From NCBI GenBank assembly GCA_023159155.1, contig JAJNNX010000007.1:310001-374000 (forward strand): a DNA stretch of 64,000 nt, read 5' to 3'. Positions within the stretch are counted from its first letter, which is position 1. The number at the start of each line of letters is the position of its first letter. This stretch comes from Ustulina deusta. Its lineage: Eukaryota > Ascomycota > Sordariomycetes > Xylariales > Xylariaceae. The translations under genes were made by a program, and so were the position numbers. Below the pieces are notes generated by a model. The model searched no databases. It saw only the letters and a list, made by a program, of their open reading frames with translations, and had not been told where the DNA came from. Positions 32,533 to 45,943 of this stretch are shown piece by piece.

Positions 32533-33049
32533 GAACGATGCTCTCTTTATTTATTTCTTCTTAGCGTTGCATGGGAACCACTGTTGTGGGTAACAATTGG
32601 ATTTTTGAAGGCGTTTATATAGGATTGAATTAGGCGAACACCAATGCATTCATTCGAGTTATTACGAGAGACGACGAGGGGGGCACGACTTCAGGACTTC
32701 AACTGGGACAAAAACCAATAACGTGTATTTATTCGTCTCATCTATACAAGACACCAGCATTTCTTCCGACGCCATGTCTAATGATTTTGTAAAACTAATC
32801 ATAAGGACTCGTCGTGGCAGCTCAGCTCTATAGTTTTCGGGGGGTGGGTTATTATAGGGATTTGATGTAATTTATGTTCGAGAAATAGGACAATTCAAAG
32901 TTCATTGCACCCACGCAGATTCCCACCTGCTTTGCTCTTCAAGACAAAGCTTGCTGAACGCCTGATATGATAATGCCTGATGATGTCCACAATGGAACGA
33001 GGAAAGGCAAGGTGACTGCCAAATTAATCATAGAGCGACGAAAATTACT
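32533..33049. other. Intergenic, convergent
   Basis: 517 bp between the oxidoreductase and HMG-CoA reductase 3' ends. Nothing recognised. Confidence 0.55.
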
Positions 33050-36000
33050 CTATCTTTTACCTGCGACCTTCTCGGCAGCAGTGGTCATAGAAAGTCCGAC
33101 AGGTGTCATTGCACCACCTGCTGGAGCCGGTGTGCTGGAACGAGTCGGTGGCTGAGATCGATTGTGAGCCATGTGTGCTTTAACCAGGTGGCCAGCAGCG
33201 AGGGCGCTGCAAAGAGACAGTTCGCCGGCAAGGACAGAACCGCCGATAATTCGAGCGAGGCGGCGAGCGTTGTCTCCAGGGTTTGTTGGATGAGATCCTC
33301 GGACACCCAGCATGTCAAGCATGGCGCTCTGAGGTTCCAGAATCGTGCCACCACCGAGGGTACCAACCTCGATTGAAGGCATAGAGACGGCTATCTGGAG
33401 AGACCCGTGAAGACTAGAAAAGGGTTAGCAGATCGCGTTCATGGGGGCGTATGGAAGTTTGTCACTTACTTCCTCATAGTGGTGATACAGTTAGCACTTT
33501 CAACCACCTGTGCCGGATCCTGTCCTGTTGCAAGGAAGATGGCGGCGACAATGTTAGCAGCATGTGCGTTGAAACCACCGACAGATGCCGCCATGGCGGA
33601 CCCAATGAGGTTCTTAGCGATGTTCAATTCCACAAGAGCATCAACATCACTCTTCAGGACGGCCTTGACTACATCGCCAGGAATAATAGCCTCGGCTACG
33701 ATTGACTTGCCACGGCCGTCAATCCAGTTCAATGCTGCTGGCTTCTTGTCAATACAGAAGTTTCCTGAGACTGAAATGATGGACATATCATCGAAACCAG
33801 CCTCGTTCGCCATCACGCTCAAGGCATACTCCACACCTTTCGAAATCATGTTCATACCCATAGCGTCGCCCGTCGTCGTCTTGAAGCGAATATAGAGATT
33901 AGTTCCAGCCATAGCGGTCTTCATGGTCTGCAGTCTAGCAAACCGAGAAGTCGAGTTAAATGCCTTCTTCATCGTATTTTGACCTTCTTCTGAGTCAAGC
34001 CAGAGCTTAGCAGCACCAGCACGTTCCAGAGTCTCGAAGCTGACACAAGGTCCACGGGTCATGCCGTCACCAGTCAACACAGTTACAGCACCGCCTCCAG
34101 CATTGATGGCTTTTGCACCACGACTCGTACTAGCGACAAGCACGCCTTCGGTGGTAGCCATAGGAATAAAATAGCTCTGACCGTCAATGACAAGGGGTCC
34201 GGCAACACCTACGGGGAGGGGCATAAAACCGATAACATTTTCGCAGCAAGCACCTAGAACCTGGTCCCAATTGTAATTCTGGTAAGGTAGCTTTGACTGC
34301 TCTAGAAGGTTTGTTGTGCTCGTCGTTGCTCGTGTCCTCGAAATAATTGACCGCCGAACCTTGACAGCACGCGTGCAATCTTTCAGACTCTTCTCTAAAG
34401 CGTAGCCCGGGATTTTGCCCTTCAAAGATAAAGCGACAACCTCGCTATCGCTCATTTCGTATATCCGCTTCTCTTTGAGCAGAACATCCAACTCTTCGGG
34501 GCTCCGCATAGTTTCAGGAGATGGTGGTGCCGTAGGGGGTTCCATAGGAGGAATGGGTGCAGGTGCTGGTCTAGGAGGCGGAGGCTTCATCTGGACACCC
34601 TCATCATCAGTTTCAGCTGGAGTAGCAGGCAGCGTCGATTTTCGCTTCGGTTGGATACCGCCTAGTGGGAGTGTCGCCTGATCACGAGGATCGTTGAACC
34701 TTTCAGCGACTGCAAGCTCCTTTCGGTCGATGGGGTGATCAGGGGCATTCGGATCTTTAATTCCCCATCGTGCAACATTGAACAGATATCCGTTGAGGGC
34801 GACGCTCATGGCGAGAGCGATGACAATCCATTTAGACAATATCGGGTCCTCCAAACTCTCAAATATACTGCCTACCATACGCCCGCCTACACCATACCGA
34901 TGTAGTCGTGTGAAACCGTGTTCATCCTCTTGGCGGTATTCTGCCCCCGTGGACGGTACTGCGTAATGTACCGAGGGATATTCCAATTCATACTTGATAG
35001 GAGTAAGGACAGTCACCACCGTAGGTTTAGAATGTCCTCTAGCGTTGAACAGAATTTCGTCCAGACCGTTGGAAGCAACTTTGAAAGGGTCCAAGGGAGG
35101 GATACTTACCACCCCTCCCAAACCTCCGGACCACGACGTAACACCAGATAGGCCACTAGTTCTAAAAGGGATAGTAAAGATGTTTACGAGGTTGAGACCG
35201 AAGAAGCCAACGACCATCCAGAACTTGAATTTGGGGACGCTGCCGCTCTTGGCATTCTTACCAAAAAGAGCCTCGCTAGCCCGATCTCCTGAGTCTTGTC
35301 TGGGCCAATCATTGCTTGACGCAACATTCTCGGCAACTCGTCGACTGAAACCATCGTCTTCCAGAGCTCGGCGCTCCTCAAGGTGGCGGCGCATACGGTT
35401 CACTTCGAGTTTGATGCTAAGAACGGCGGTATAGAACGTAAAAAGGAAGATGCAATCGAAGAGCAAAATCCAAGCAGCCAAGAAACAGAATTGCTGAAGA
35501 CCTCCTTGCACGCCAGACGCAGCCCCTGCAATCAATATGACGATTTCGATGAGGTAATCGCGAACGATTTCAAACCCCGTGTCTTTGATGGCTCGCGCAA
35601 CAGCATACTGAATTACGCCATCATTCGTGCTTGAGATTTTCGTCGACTTGGCCCCTTTGCCGGTCTGCTCGGGTTTTCGGTATTCTAGCGCATGAGATAG
35701 CACAGCGCTAGTCAAAACAATGTTCTTTTCAAAGCCAATTGTAACCACCAAGAAAGGCAGACCTTCCGAAAGCAAGACAAAACTGACGGGGACTCCAAGC
35801 TTGGTTGTGACGTTGAGACCAAAAAGGAACGCAAAAGTGGAAGAGAAGAGGACGCTGATTGCCAACCAAGAATTCGAACCGAGCTTCTTCATGGATAGGA
35901 AGAGCGAAATAAACGTGAGGTGCATGGAAAGATAACCGAGAACCATGATGACAATGTCAAGGGTATCCGCATTCTTGAGCAAGTCTAGGAACTCGGAGTA

Positions 36001-36687
36001 GACATTCTGCACCCAGCGCACAATACTGTTGCCTGAGTGGCCGCGAGCAACCTTCATAATCCACATCTTCTGCTCATCTTGGCCCAACTCGTTCTGACGC
36101 ACTTCTTGGGCCGGCCCATCGTTAGGGATCTCCTGGACAGCAGCGACAAATTCAGGAGCCTCGCTATACTTGAGAGCAAAGGCTAGCGCGCTGTCCTGCG
36201 CGTAGGTAGCAATCGAGTTCGAGGTGGAAGGGAGATGAGTGACGGTCAAGTTGTCAGGTAGAGGCACAATATGCGCCAGAGGAGCTGTCTGTGCCGCAGT
36301 TTCACTGGAGTCAGGGAAGACCAGGGTTATCAGGGCCTGATGATCAGCGTCCTTGGGAACTTTTGCTGTGGAATCGAAAGCCTGCCACCTCCAACCGGTC
36401 TCGGGGCCAGTCCGCAGGTTCCGGCTTCCATCCACCAGCGAGGTCCATTCGGCATTCCTCACATTCCTCGTCGCATCCAACAGGCTCTCTCTCATAGCCC
36501 CAACATAGGCGGTGCTAGCCAACAAGGCGATTAGAACAATGGTGTGGACTGGGTGAGAACAAGCAAGTCTCGAGAAGAATTGCAGAATGGGGGTAATCTT
36601 CTTATTCGCCTTGGAAGGAGGCGCATGAGCGTCGCTCGGCTGCTCACCGCGAAAGCGGGAGGGGAGAAACGAAGAGGCAGCAATCAT
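33050..36687 (-). CDS. HMG1: HMG-CoA reductase
   Basis: Rate-limiting NADPH-dependent step from HMG-CoA to mevalonate; ER membrane. Two exons, 36687-33470 and 33413-33050, join across a 56-nt intron to read [20 protein letters not shown]; 1193 aa. The N-terminal third is membrane-bound with a luminal domain and a sterol-sensing domain ([41 protein letters not shown]). A Pro-rich linker ([13 protein letters not shown]) leads to the catalytic domain: [29 protein letters not shown] with the catalytic Glu, GDAMGMNM with the catalytic Asp, [12 protein letters not shown], and the catalytic His in [12 protein letters not shown]. The frame ends in AAEKVAGKR; an alternative GTAAAAG donor there could add a short last exon, but no need is seen. 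About 2.6 kb of upstream spacer may hold control elements. Confidence 0.95.
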
Positions 36688-39336
36688 GTTTACAGCTACC
36701 TCGACTGCATTAGAGGGGTCTCGGTGCTATACGACTTTGTCGAAGTAGATGCGTTAGTCTTAGTGCAGATAGTGCATTATATCCGGTATCAATTACTCCT
36801 GGAGAGATTTACACGACAGAAGTGAGATGTGGGGATAGGAAATCCTGGAAGCTGAGAGGGGGTCTAAGACAGAGAGTTCTGTACCTATATGGAAATCTCG
36901 CAGACGGTGAGCTGAGGATGTTGAACCGTGCCAATGAGAAGGCAGTGTGGGAGGTGTAACTCTATGTCAAGTCAAAGAAGTAGGGTATTGGGTCTGCACC
37001 GTTTGGGCACGCGGGATACAGCTCATCGGCAAGTTGTCGGAATTCTCAATGTCTTTGTTGGTGTGGGGGCCGAAGCTGATCAAGGTCACCGGCTGATAAA
37101 CACACCAGTGTCTGTTGATCGATTGGCCAGCGTGAGCTTCGGCGTAACCAGAGGAGGCGTGAGAGCAACGTGAAGGGGCGAGAAAAACAGGAGGGTATGA
37201 GAGAAGAGAATACGAATGACGAAGGGGTAATGAAGGGGGGTAGGATGGTAATTGAGATTTAGAGGGACTCGGGGCTGGCGAAGAGAAATTTAGTGGGCTT
37301 ATCGTGAGGCTTCGGGAGCCTTAAAAGGCCCCTAAAATTACAAATATGGGCCCACTTTGACCGCTGGCTCCTGGCAGTAGTGTGCTCCTGGTTCTGTCCT
37401 GGTAATTGCCCTGATGGATACCCACCTGCAGATGTATGTATTGCCGTGCTACCCTGTCGGATAGTGCACACAACCGTGAGTTTAGCGTCCGCTGGCTGCT
37501 AAAGATTAGGTACTCATGAAGAACTTCCCCATCAGCCTCCGAAAGCCCCAAAGCCACCTGCCACTGAAGTAGTGCAGGAGTCCTCAACCTCTGCTTGTTG
37601 CCGATCTCGCTTAAAATAACAGCATGGTTAGTCGATCCACACCTCTTTCCATCTTTAGCATGTTCCCTCCCGTTGGGAAACTCTGATGGGAGTCTATAAA
37701 TGTGCAACTCGAGTGTATGTCACTGCTATATTACATTGTACCTACATTTGACATGGCGCATGGAATAGATTGAAACTCAATTTAACAAGCATAATCTCGA
37801 GTTCTCGAGTCTCCGACAACACTGCGAGCATGCCTCCAACAAAGTACCTACAGCAAGCACTTACGTAAGCGTCTCATCTAGTCTAGGACTACCTACTCTC
37901 GAGAGTAAGACTGTTGGAGTACCTACCTTTTAGGTAGGGAGTAAGGTTGTGGATCAGCCAGACAAGACCATGGCTCATTGTCCGATGAAGAGCCGTATAC
38001 TTTACTCTATATCACTGGCTTTGTGTTTGTTCTAAGAGATATCATGATGGTTTGTTTTTTCGATTTTTTTCATCAGGTGCCTAAAAACTCCAAGCGAGAC
38101 ATCTTATGAAGTCATCACTATCAGCCACTTACACGCTCTACTTAAGACTGAGGATGTTTCTACTTACGGGATAGGTAGATAAGAGCACATGCATGCACAT
38201 GCATACACAAATATACACCGCTATCAACGTCTCGAATCATCAAGAGCTCGTTGGGACAACGAACACATAGGCGCAATGACAACTACTCCACACTATTACC
38301 AGGTTGGCAATGTCTCGCGCTCTTTTAATCGGAATTTTTGCGGGTACGATGTATAGACGAGAGACGGTTACAGCATACTTACTACCTAAGGTACACTACA
38401 AATAGCAAGAGCATTCTTACATGGTCGCGGGCTGGACGTTCGTTAAGCCCTTGGATAGATGACAAATCATCTGATACCAATACCTAGATATACACAGACT
38501 GTGTTTTAGTATAAATATACACTTCATATCTTGACTTTTCAGCATCTGTGCGAATACCTAGATAGTTGGTCGGCATGTACAATTGCTGACCACCTGCAAT
38601 GCCGGTACGGCGCAAAACGGAGGGCATGGACTAGCGGATCTCCCATCGTGGATCATATTTCTGGCCGCTTACTCACCAGCTATATCGTGTAGGTAGCATC
38701 AAAAAAAGCACTTGCCAAAATACCGTATTAATTAAGGCAACTCCCAGATCTTGATAGATACTAGGTATTAGGTAGTCTAGTGCCTAAGGAAATTGTTCGT
38801 ATATAGGTACTATGTAATGTAATATTGAGCACACTAGCACACAATTGTAGCATCAAACCAACAAAACTACGGGACACAGTCAAGCTCTTTTGGTGGGTGG
38901 TCATTTCGTGATTCACGACTACGACTACCCTATGAATGTATACAAGCACCCGACTAAAGTGGTATTCCTAAAGTTGGCGCAAAACGCGAGAAAACTACAT
39001 ACCTGTTGTATCGCAAAAGATGTGTGTGGGTGATAAGCAGGCGTATTCGGCAATCAAAAACCGGCAAGCATCCGAATCCAACCACAACCCGAGGAGGCGG
39101 CCGAAGAAATCTAGAATCTGCAAGCACAATAACGCTTGTGAGAGAGAAATTGCAAAAACGCCACCCGTGCCTCTGACATCTACCTACACTACACTAACAT
39201 GTAAACCCGTTTCACCCAGTCCGGGAGCAACCCGATGATGCAAGTCATTTTTCCCTCCAGTAGGTATTGCCACCATGCCGGTCGCTAGCTGACTACACGC
39301 TGCAACCTGCGGACCCCCCGCAATCGTCTCTCCGAC
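36688..39336. other. 2.6-kb spacer upstream of HMG-CoA reductase
   Basis: No supported gene; a 128-codon minus frame (37321-37707) has no ATG start. TACCTA/TAGGTA motifs recur (37855-37940, 38390, 38570, 38760). Confidence 0.5.
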
Positions 39337-40107
39337 CTACTGCGGTGCAGTAGTCATCAAGCGAAGGACTTCAGGGCTATTCATGCTTACAACCTTAGCG
39401 CCCGATCCTTCTATGGTCGTCTTGCACTGAGGCCAACCGTCCGCGTCGACGACCCTTGTGCATTCCTCAATGAGGTAAGTCCGAAATCCTTCCTTGGCGG
39501 CATCTTCCGCGCAGCTCTTAACACAGTAATCACCGGCCAGCCCCACCACGTAGACATCAGTGACGGCATGGTCGCGCAGCAGTGTGGCCAGCCCGCTGTC
39601 GCTCACTCGCGGCGACACGAACGGGTCGTAGAAGGGACTGTACATCTCGACGCGCCGGTCGGTGCCTTTCTCGACGATCTTGTCGAGCTTGCCGGCGTCG
39701 AGCTCCGGAAGCAGCTCCGCCCCGTCCGTGCCCTGCACGCAGTGCACCGGCCACAGCCGCGACGAGTAGCTCTCGCTCGCGTTGTCCGGGTTCACGATGG
39801 TCACAAAGTCGACATACGGCTGCTTGCCCGCGTGGTTGGCCGCGAACGAGATGTGGTCTCGAGGGTGCCAGTCCTTGGTCGCGACCTTGAGGACAAACGG
39901 CAGCCCGAGCAGCCTGTTAATTGGCGCAACGACGTCACGGCCTTCGGGCACGGCCAGTGAACCGTTCTATGGATTGATTACTCTGTGAGTGGATTTTTTC
40001 CCGGACCCGGAATTTCGGGGACAGGGGAAATCAGATGTACACACCGGAGGGCAGAAGTCTTCTTGTACGTCCACAACGATCAATGCGGGTCTGAAATCGT
40101 CCGTCAT
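39337..40107 (-). CDS. PNC1: Nicotinamidase (PNC1-type)
   Basis: Hydrolyses nicotinamide to nicotinate in the NAD+ salvage pathway. Two exons, 40107-40045 and 39966-39337, across a 78-nt intron; 230 aa. The junction forms QEDFCPP/NGSLAVPEGR, the classic family start, which the large second-exon frame alone lacks. Catalytic Asp13 is in LIVVDVQEDF. The metal site is ATKDWHPRDHISF (Asp53, His55) plus the later His in WPVHCVQGT. The catalytic Lys lies in KIVEKGTD and the nucleophile Cys in VGLAGDYCVKSC. Length matches yeast Pnc1 (216 aa). It follows a GC-rich exon inside AT-rich flanks. Confidence 0.94.
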
Positions 40108-41356
40108 GTTGGTGGTATGTCAACTTGTAGAAATTGGCGTCTGCCTGTCGTTTGATGCTGCCGCTCCTGTCACGTCAAGTCTTCCACCTCAGTCCCTAGG
40201 GGACAGTGAGTTGTTTTTTGGTGTTGATAACAGCCTGATAAGCTCAAATGAGGGGCAATCTGAATTTTCTCACTTGGAGTCGAAATTCTGCTTAGGTGGT
40301 TCGCGTCGACTACCTGTGTACTGATAAGAGTTATAAGTTTCCAGAGATCCCATGATGCAGACAGGACCGGAGCCTTAAGGCAGATAACAGATGTGCAAAG
40401 GGATGATAAACAGTCGGCGCGGGGCTCACCTGTGTTTTGATCCATCTCAGATGGAAGCAATGATTGTAAGATAATATAGCGAAAGACATTCTGCTGGTGT
40501 CAAATTTAGTCCTATACCATCGCTAATCTATCAGCCTACCTCGCTAAATACTCTTTTTTTGTCCAATTATATTACTGAGTCGTCAGGAGTTAGCATTGTT
40601 GCAAAGGTCTTAGGTATCCTGGTTCAAAATGTCATGACATGTCTTCGTGTAACAAACCGCTGAAAGTTAGAACGTAAAATATGCGGGACGATCCTTTTTT
40701 CCTTTCCCTATATATATATGCCTAAAATTAAGAGAGGCGACTTGTGCGACTTACTTTGCCGAGATTATGTTGTGCCTTCTTCACTAGTTGATGAGCGGAT
40801 CACGGCCCATCGCAGGATATGAGATGTGCGCAAACGACAGGGGTCAATGTTTGGATTGCCTAACAGTATTGCTGAACAAAAGCTATTTTATCATCCGAAA
40901 TCGTTACTCTCTAGGTGCCTGTAGCAGAACCGATAAATTCAATGCCATTGTATAATGCGTTACGTATATACAACTCTGAATGGCAAGTTTGCAATGTCCG
41001 AAGAGCAAATTGTGGCCGTGAAAATTGCATATGCGAGCGTCCAACAAACAGTTGTTGAATTGGGGGAAATAAAAAAAAAGTTACGAGACATCCATGGTAA
41101 TACCATTACGGTCTGGTTTCTCGAAATGGACCCAAAAGCTGCCAGGTGGTGATGATAATAGCGATCGTCTCGTATCATCTACCTAAGGTAGGTACTATGC
41201 GTAGATACTTCACGCTAGTACAAAAGACCTGCCTCGACGTTAACGCTTGAATTACTGGTATCACACTACCGCAGCCCGCTACATCAGTTAGCACTTTATG
41301 CTTGTAGCACGGGACAGACCACCGCGTCGCACCATCCAATCCCCTCGGGCCTGAGC
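40108..41356. other. Spacer between nicotinamidase and hydrolase
   Basis: 1.25 kb. A 66-codon plus frame (40955-41152; internal MSEEQIVAVKIAYASVQQ) looks mildly protein-like but has no family or exon partner. Otherwise empty. Confidence 0.45.
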
Positions 41357-42650
41357 TCATGCATGCTGGCTAATGAATTCTCCAATTTTCCGCGCCACCC
41401 CGACAGAACTGTCCTCGAAGCCAAGGATGTGGCCGACGAGTAACGTATCGTGCGGCGCGTCTTTTTCGATGTAAGTCTCGAGCTCATTCCCTTCGACACG
41501 CTCCATCTCCCGAGCCCATTCCAAGCCATCAATGACGAACATCTCGGCCGCGCCGAACGTCACGAGCATTGGGACTGGCGTTTTGAACGGGTGGTCTAGT
41601 GGCGTGATGTATGGGTCTTCCGGCGACACATCACGAATGTACATCTCAGCACCCCAGCGAATAAGGCGCGAGCCGAGGTAGTCGGTGTGGTAGTTAGGAT
41701 TGCTCGTGACGAGTAAGTCGGGCCCCAGGCTCTTAGTAGGCGCCACCCAGGGAGCAATTATAACGGCGCTCTTGGGCTGCGGGACGCCGAGCGCCTGCCC
41801 GTACTCGACAAGGTACCGGAGCAGCGCGATCACGAGGTTTCCTCCCGCGCTATCGCCCGAGATCGTAATGTTAGATGCCGGGATCCCGAGTGTGCGCACG
41901 AAGTACAGATAGCTCGTCAGCGTGTCCTGAAGCGCCGCGGGGAACGGAGCAGACGTTGGACGACTCGCTAGGCGATATTGAGGGATGAAGATGTGGCCGG
42001 TCTTGCCGTGCTTGAGAAAGAGGTCGCACATTGGGCCTGAGCCACCACTCCGGCCGTCCCCAACGACAAAGCCACCGCCATGCAGGTGAAGAATGACCGG
42101 CCCAACGTTGGCGGGATCGGCCGGCTTCTGCGGATACCACGTGCCCCCGATTGTAGAAGGCTCAACATTTTCGCTCTGCAGTGGCCCGCGGTACACATCC
42201 TTCGGGAACGGCTCGAGCTTCTCCCATCTATCCTTCTCCTTCCCGGGCTCCAGTGAAAGCGGTCCTGGTATCTCTGTGCGGCCGATCAAAAAGATAAATT
42301 CGGTGAAGAGTCGGGACATTAGGGATTGTCTGAAGCTCCACTAGAATATTCACAGTCAGTAATTGCCATCTTGGGCGAGAGCTATGAGGGATTAGGAGCA
42401 TACAAAGCTCCTAAGGCATGATGCTGGTGCGACTGGGGCATGTCTATTCATTGTTAATGAATAGAACCAGGAAGAAACGAATCCTGAAATCCCTCACCGT
42501 AGGGAGCGGCCTCGCGCGCTGGAAGAGAGAGTAACTAAGGATCCACACTGGCAGACGGGCAATGATGGTACAGGAGTAAAAGAATTTGTAGAAGCTGCTC
42601 AGAACCGGGTACGACGCCAGAGGCCGTCTGGGAAACGTGCCGGTAGGCAT
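41357..42650 (-). CDS. Alpha/beta hydrolase, HSL/esterase type
   Basis: 378 aa from two exons, 42650-42498 and 42340-41357, across a 157-nt intron; the junction gives RARPLPTWSFRQSLMSR. The oxyanion motif is HLHGGGFVVGDG, the nucleophile elbow GDSAGGN, and the catalytic His is in the KDAPHDTLL segment near the C-terminus; the Asp is probably in the PMLVTFGAAEMFVIDG region, where these enzymes usually have G-x-x-E/D. The N-terminal exon has a hydrophobic Tyr/Phe-rich helix (SSFYKFFYSCTIIARLPVWI) and may anchor it in a membrane. The substrate (lipid ester, sterol ester or secondary metabolite) is not deducible. The neighbour on the same strand is nicotinamidase, without evident functional link. 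Confidence 0.86.
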
Positions 42651-44799
42651 TTTGAAGTACAATGAAATGCCAGAAAGTTTTGAGTTGGAGTGGAAGCGAA
42701 ATGACCGAAATTTGGCTATTCTCCCCTCCAGCTAAGCAAATTCACCGGTTGCTTGTTCTCAGATCCCCCGTGTCCACGTTGGCTAACCAAAGCTTGTCAA
42801 TCACTGTCCGACTGATTGTTTTATACTCTTCTAGATGGACGACCTGATGCCGCACCGTAGCAGAGTTTCGGGTTTTAGGTAGAGAAAGCTACAAAAGAGA
42901 AAGGGGATCCCTCCATGGAATTACCTTGATTTTACCAGATCCGGAAGATAGGATATATCTGGTCTCCGCAAATTGTCTGCATCTCAGCTCGCAAAGAGTA
43001 GGCTATATGTTCCGAATGAGGGGTGATACCCTGGGCAAGGCAAATTATTGCGTGCCGAGGAAGCTCAGGGCGATGTCGATCCCACATTCTACGTAACCAA
43101 CCCCTGCCCCATCAGTATCGAAGCTTGAAGTGTCTTGGGACACTTGTTCAAGCGCTTTCTTTTGCAGTATCTTATACTGATCACCAAGGAGACTTTAGGA
43201 AATGTTCAACAACACCTTTTCAAATGGATATTTATCATTGACATCGTCCACACTGCACTAGTATACGTGTTCGATTTAGTTGACTCTAACGAAGAGGGGT
43301 AGTCATGCATGTATGTCTGTGGGTTGAAGAGAGGTATGCGATCCACATGGGCAGTTACCAAGCCTTTCCTGTTTATCACTAGTTACAGAGAAATGTGCGA
43401 AAAACTCCTCTGTGCGATATGCGTTTTGTAACATATGACGGGTTGTGGAAGAGTCCTCTAAAAGTACCTTGGTAGAAGGTGAGCCGACACTTGCATTATA
43501 GAAACTATATAACCTACCATCTCGTTTTGTCGCAAGCACAATGCGCAATGAATACGAGGTTTCCTCAGAGGAGCTAACGTCAATATCGATTCTCACAAAT
43601 ATGCCAGACGATCTCACCATGAATCATGCATGGGCCTGCTATCAAAGTCCACCCTGGTATCTAATACTAGGCACATATACTCGCCACCACATAGGCAAGT
43701 ATACACGCTACATTTAAAAAATGCTACTGAATGACTACAGTGCCCAATATACTATATAAGCGTAATGGCCATATTTGAGTTATACTTCAGGGCTCTAATT
43801 ATATCTGTATTGAATCAGGCACAGTGTCCAGAGGTAGCGGCCCTACCTTCATCGCCTCGGAGAACGATGAACACAACAGACGAGTGAGGATACCATGTCA
43901 CTAGGAGCGCCTGTAGGTCCTCATCCCCATAGAACTGCAATATTGTGCGATGCCGCATGCATCCTCCCCATTGCCCGCCTATTGAAATTGGAAATTGTTG
44001 ATTACGTAAGCAAACTAGTACCTCACGTAAACAGAGAACTAGCAAAACGTCCTTACTGCATTGAAATGATAAAAGCAGGAGAGAGGATAATGAACCACAC
44101 GTAGGTAATATGAAGGAAAAAACATCACACGTTCGGCAACCATCTTGCTTCACATATTCATTTACCCCTTGCCAACATGTACTGCGAGTAATTTTATTTC
44201 TGGTTGATCTAGCGGTTGTTCTATATTGAGCATACCTTATAATATCCATCCCGACATGTTATAACGAAGCCAGCAACAACTGAGCCCACGAAACTCGTGT
44301 GTAGTTGAATATTCTCGGTAATTAAAGATTGAGATAATTGACAATATGAACTGACGTTAGCTTATCATTACACGCAAAGCCAACTGTCTACCTATCTTCT
44401 AGGCACCACGCGGGGAGCCTGGTTTGTGTAATATGTCAACCATTCGGTAACAAAAGACCAGACTTAACTCACCCAAGAGTGTTTATGACTGTTGTCGCGG
44501 ATCAGTCTTTTCCCCCAGATTTTCTCCGCACCTACTAGTAGTGTGGAGTGGTGGAGCACCCATCACCATCTTCATCTCAATCCCGCATGGGAAAACCGAC
44601 AGTGTAAATATTTCCCGGCCAGGAGTCGGGTCGAAGATGCCGGGTTGGAACCGGAAATTGGTTTACACCGTACCCCTCTATTTGAGAGAAACGGTCTATT
44701 TTCCGAAGAATCTACCTCACATATCCCAGATCTAAGACTCATCTGTACGCCTTTTCAACATTTCAACACTTCCCTCAACCATACCGAAACAGCCTCGCC
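42651..44799. other. 2.1-kb spacer
   Basis: No recognised gene. A 105-codon frame on the minus strand (43303-43620) is listed separately. The right end is the promoter of the dehydroquinase. Confidence 0.45.
43303..43620 (-). CDS. Possible 105-aa hypothetical protein
   Basis: True ATG at 43620 and TAA/TGA-type stop at 43303. The product (MVRSSGIFVRIDIDVSSSEE, YSLRIVLATKRDGRLYSFYN, MLQNAYRTEEFFAHF) is well mixed in composition with alternating hydrophobic residues like beta strands. I recognise no family. Another minus-strand frame just upstream (43815-44249) could be a partner exon, but no splice pair was found. Could be chance or a relic. Confidence 0.27.
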   Translation of the reverse strand: MVRSSGIFVRIDIDVSSSEETSYSLRIVLATKRDGRLYSFYNASVGSPSTKVLLEDSSTTRHMLQNAYRTEEFFAHFSVTSDKQERLGNCPCGSHTSLQPTDIHA

Positions 44800-45252
44800 A
44801 TGCCACGAACAATCCTCCTAATCAACGGACCAAACCTCAACCTTCTCGGGACGCGAGAGCCGCAACTATACGGCAGCGCAACGCTATCAGACGTGGTGTC
44901 GCAGGCCGAGTCCCAAGCCTCAGCCCTAGGCGTCACCCTGCAGAATTTCCAATCGAACCACGAAGGCGCCATCGTCGACAGGATCCAGGAAGCGCGCGGA
45001 AAGGTCGACGCCATCGTCATCAACCCAGGCGCCTTCACGCACACGAGCGTGGCGATCCGGGACGCGCTGCTAGGCGTCGACATCCCCTTCGTCGAGCTGC
45101 ACGTCACCAACGTGCACGCGCGCGAGCCCTTCCGCCACCACAGCTACTTACAGGATAAAGCCGCGGCCGTCATCTGTGGCCTGGGCACCTTCGGGTACGC
45201 CGCTGCGATCGAATACGCCGCGAAGCACATGAAGATTAAAAGTCGGTTGTGA
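44800..45252 (+). CDS. 3-dehydroquinate dehydratase, type II (catabolic)
   Basis: 150-aa dodecameric-type enzyme turning 3-dehydroquinate into 3-dehydroshikimate; in fungi this class serves quinate use (qa-2/qutE), while the AROM protein serves biosynthesis. Whole family length in one exon. Seen: [20 protein letters not shown] with the active-site Asn12, Arg19 and Tyr24; [30 protein letters not shown]; and [18 protein letters not shown] with the catalytic His101. The usual Ser in LHxSN is Thr here (VTN), a conservative change. No other quinate gene lies within the window, so it is either outside a qa cluster or at its edge. Confidence 0.95.
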   Translation: MPRTILLINGPNLNLLGTREPQLYGSATLSDVVSQAESQASALGVTLQNFQSNHEGAIVDRIQEARGKVDAIVINPGAFTHTSVAIRDALLGVDIPFVELHVTNVHAREPFRHHSYLQDKAAAVICGLGTFGYAAAIEYAAKHMKIKSRL

Positions 45253-45943
45253 GGAGGACAGAGGGGGTGAGTGGTTGGTCGGTGGGGATGGATGGACGAC
45301 AAGCTGGTTTGGGGTTAATGAAGGGGGTCCTCTATGGTGCTGGCGGCGGTTTCATGAGGAAATGCAATATCGCGCCGTTTGGATGGAAATGATGTGTAGA
45401 GAGGGTGCTGGGCTCTAAACATACACCTAGTCATGTAGTTATGTACTTGACCGGGTTTTCTCGCTGCGGACTTGGAGTTCTTGTCCTGACATTTTTAAGC
45501 TTGGTATTTGACAGAAGTCTAAACACCGGCTTCATTGAGGGTCAGCCGAAAGCGGAACACTTGTGATTCAATCCAAGGTAATCGTACGTGTGCTGCTGTT
45601 GGAACTCGAAGGGTGAGATTTTGGACCGGTTAATCACTTATCCCGCGGGGTTCGTTTTTCTGCCGCTGTGAAATGGTACAGACTCTTTGTGAGACATCCA
45701 GTAGTAGGACATAAGAAGGACAAGAAAACCCTCCGGCACTAAATATATTACTCTAAACGCCTGGGGCATGATCAATGGTATCGTCAACTGGAAGGGTATA
45801 AACCAAGTGGCAACAACAACAATAAGACCAATGAACGACAACCCCTCTCTAGTCACACGGCTTAAGAGGGATGTTACCGTGAGCATTGTCCTTTACTCGC
45901 ACTGTACCAGCATCACAGAATCTATTCATACGAACCCATGCCG
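45253..45943. other. Intergenic, convergent
   Basis: 691 bp between the dehydroquinase and the STAND-like gene. No gene seen. Confidence 0.5.

Noticed and set aside
37321..37707. 128-codon minus-strand frame upstream of HMG-CoA reductase
   Set aside because: Starts with TTG and has no ATG near its start; no family recognised.
43815..44249. 144-codon minus-strand ORF
   Set aside because: The end (ILQFYGDEDLQALL) looks protein-like, but most of the frame is Cys/Ser/Leu-rich without motif; no splice link to 43303-43620 was found.
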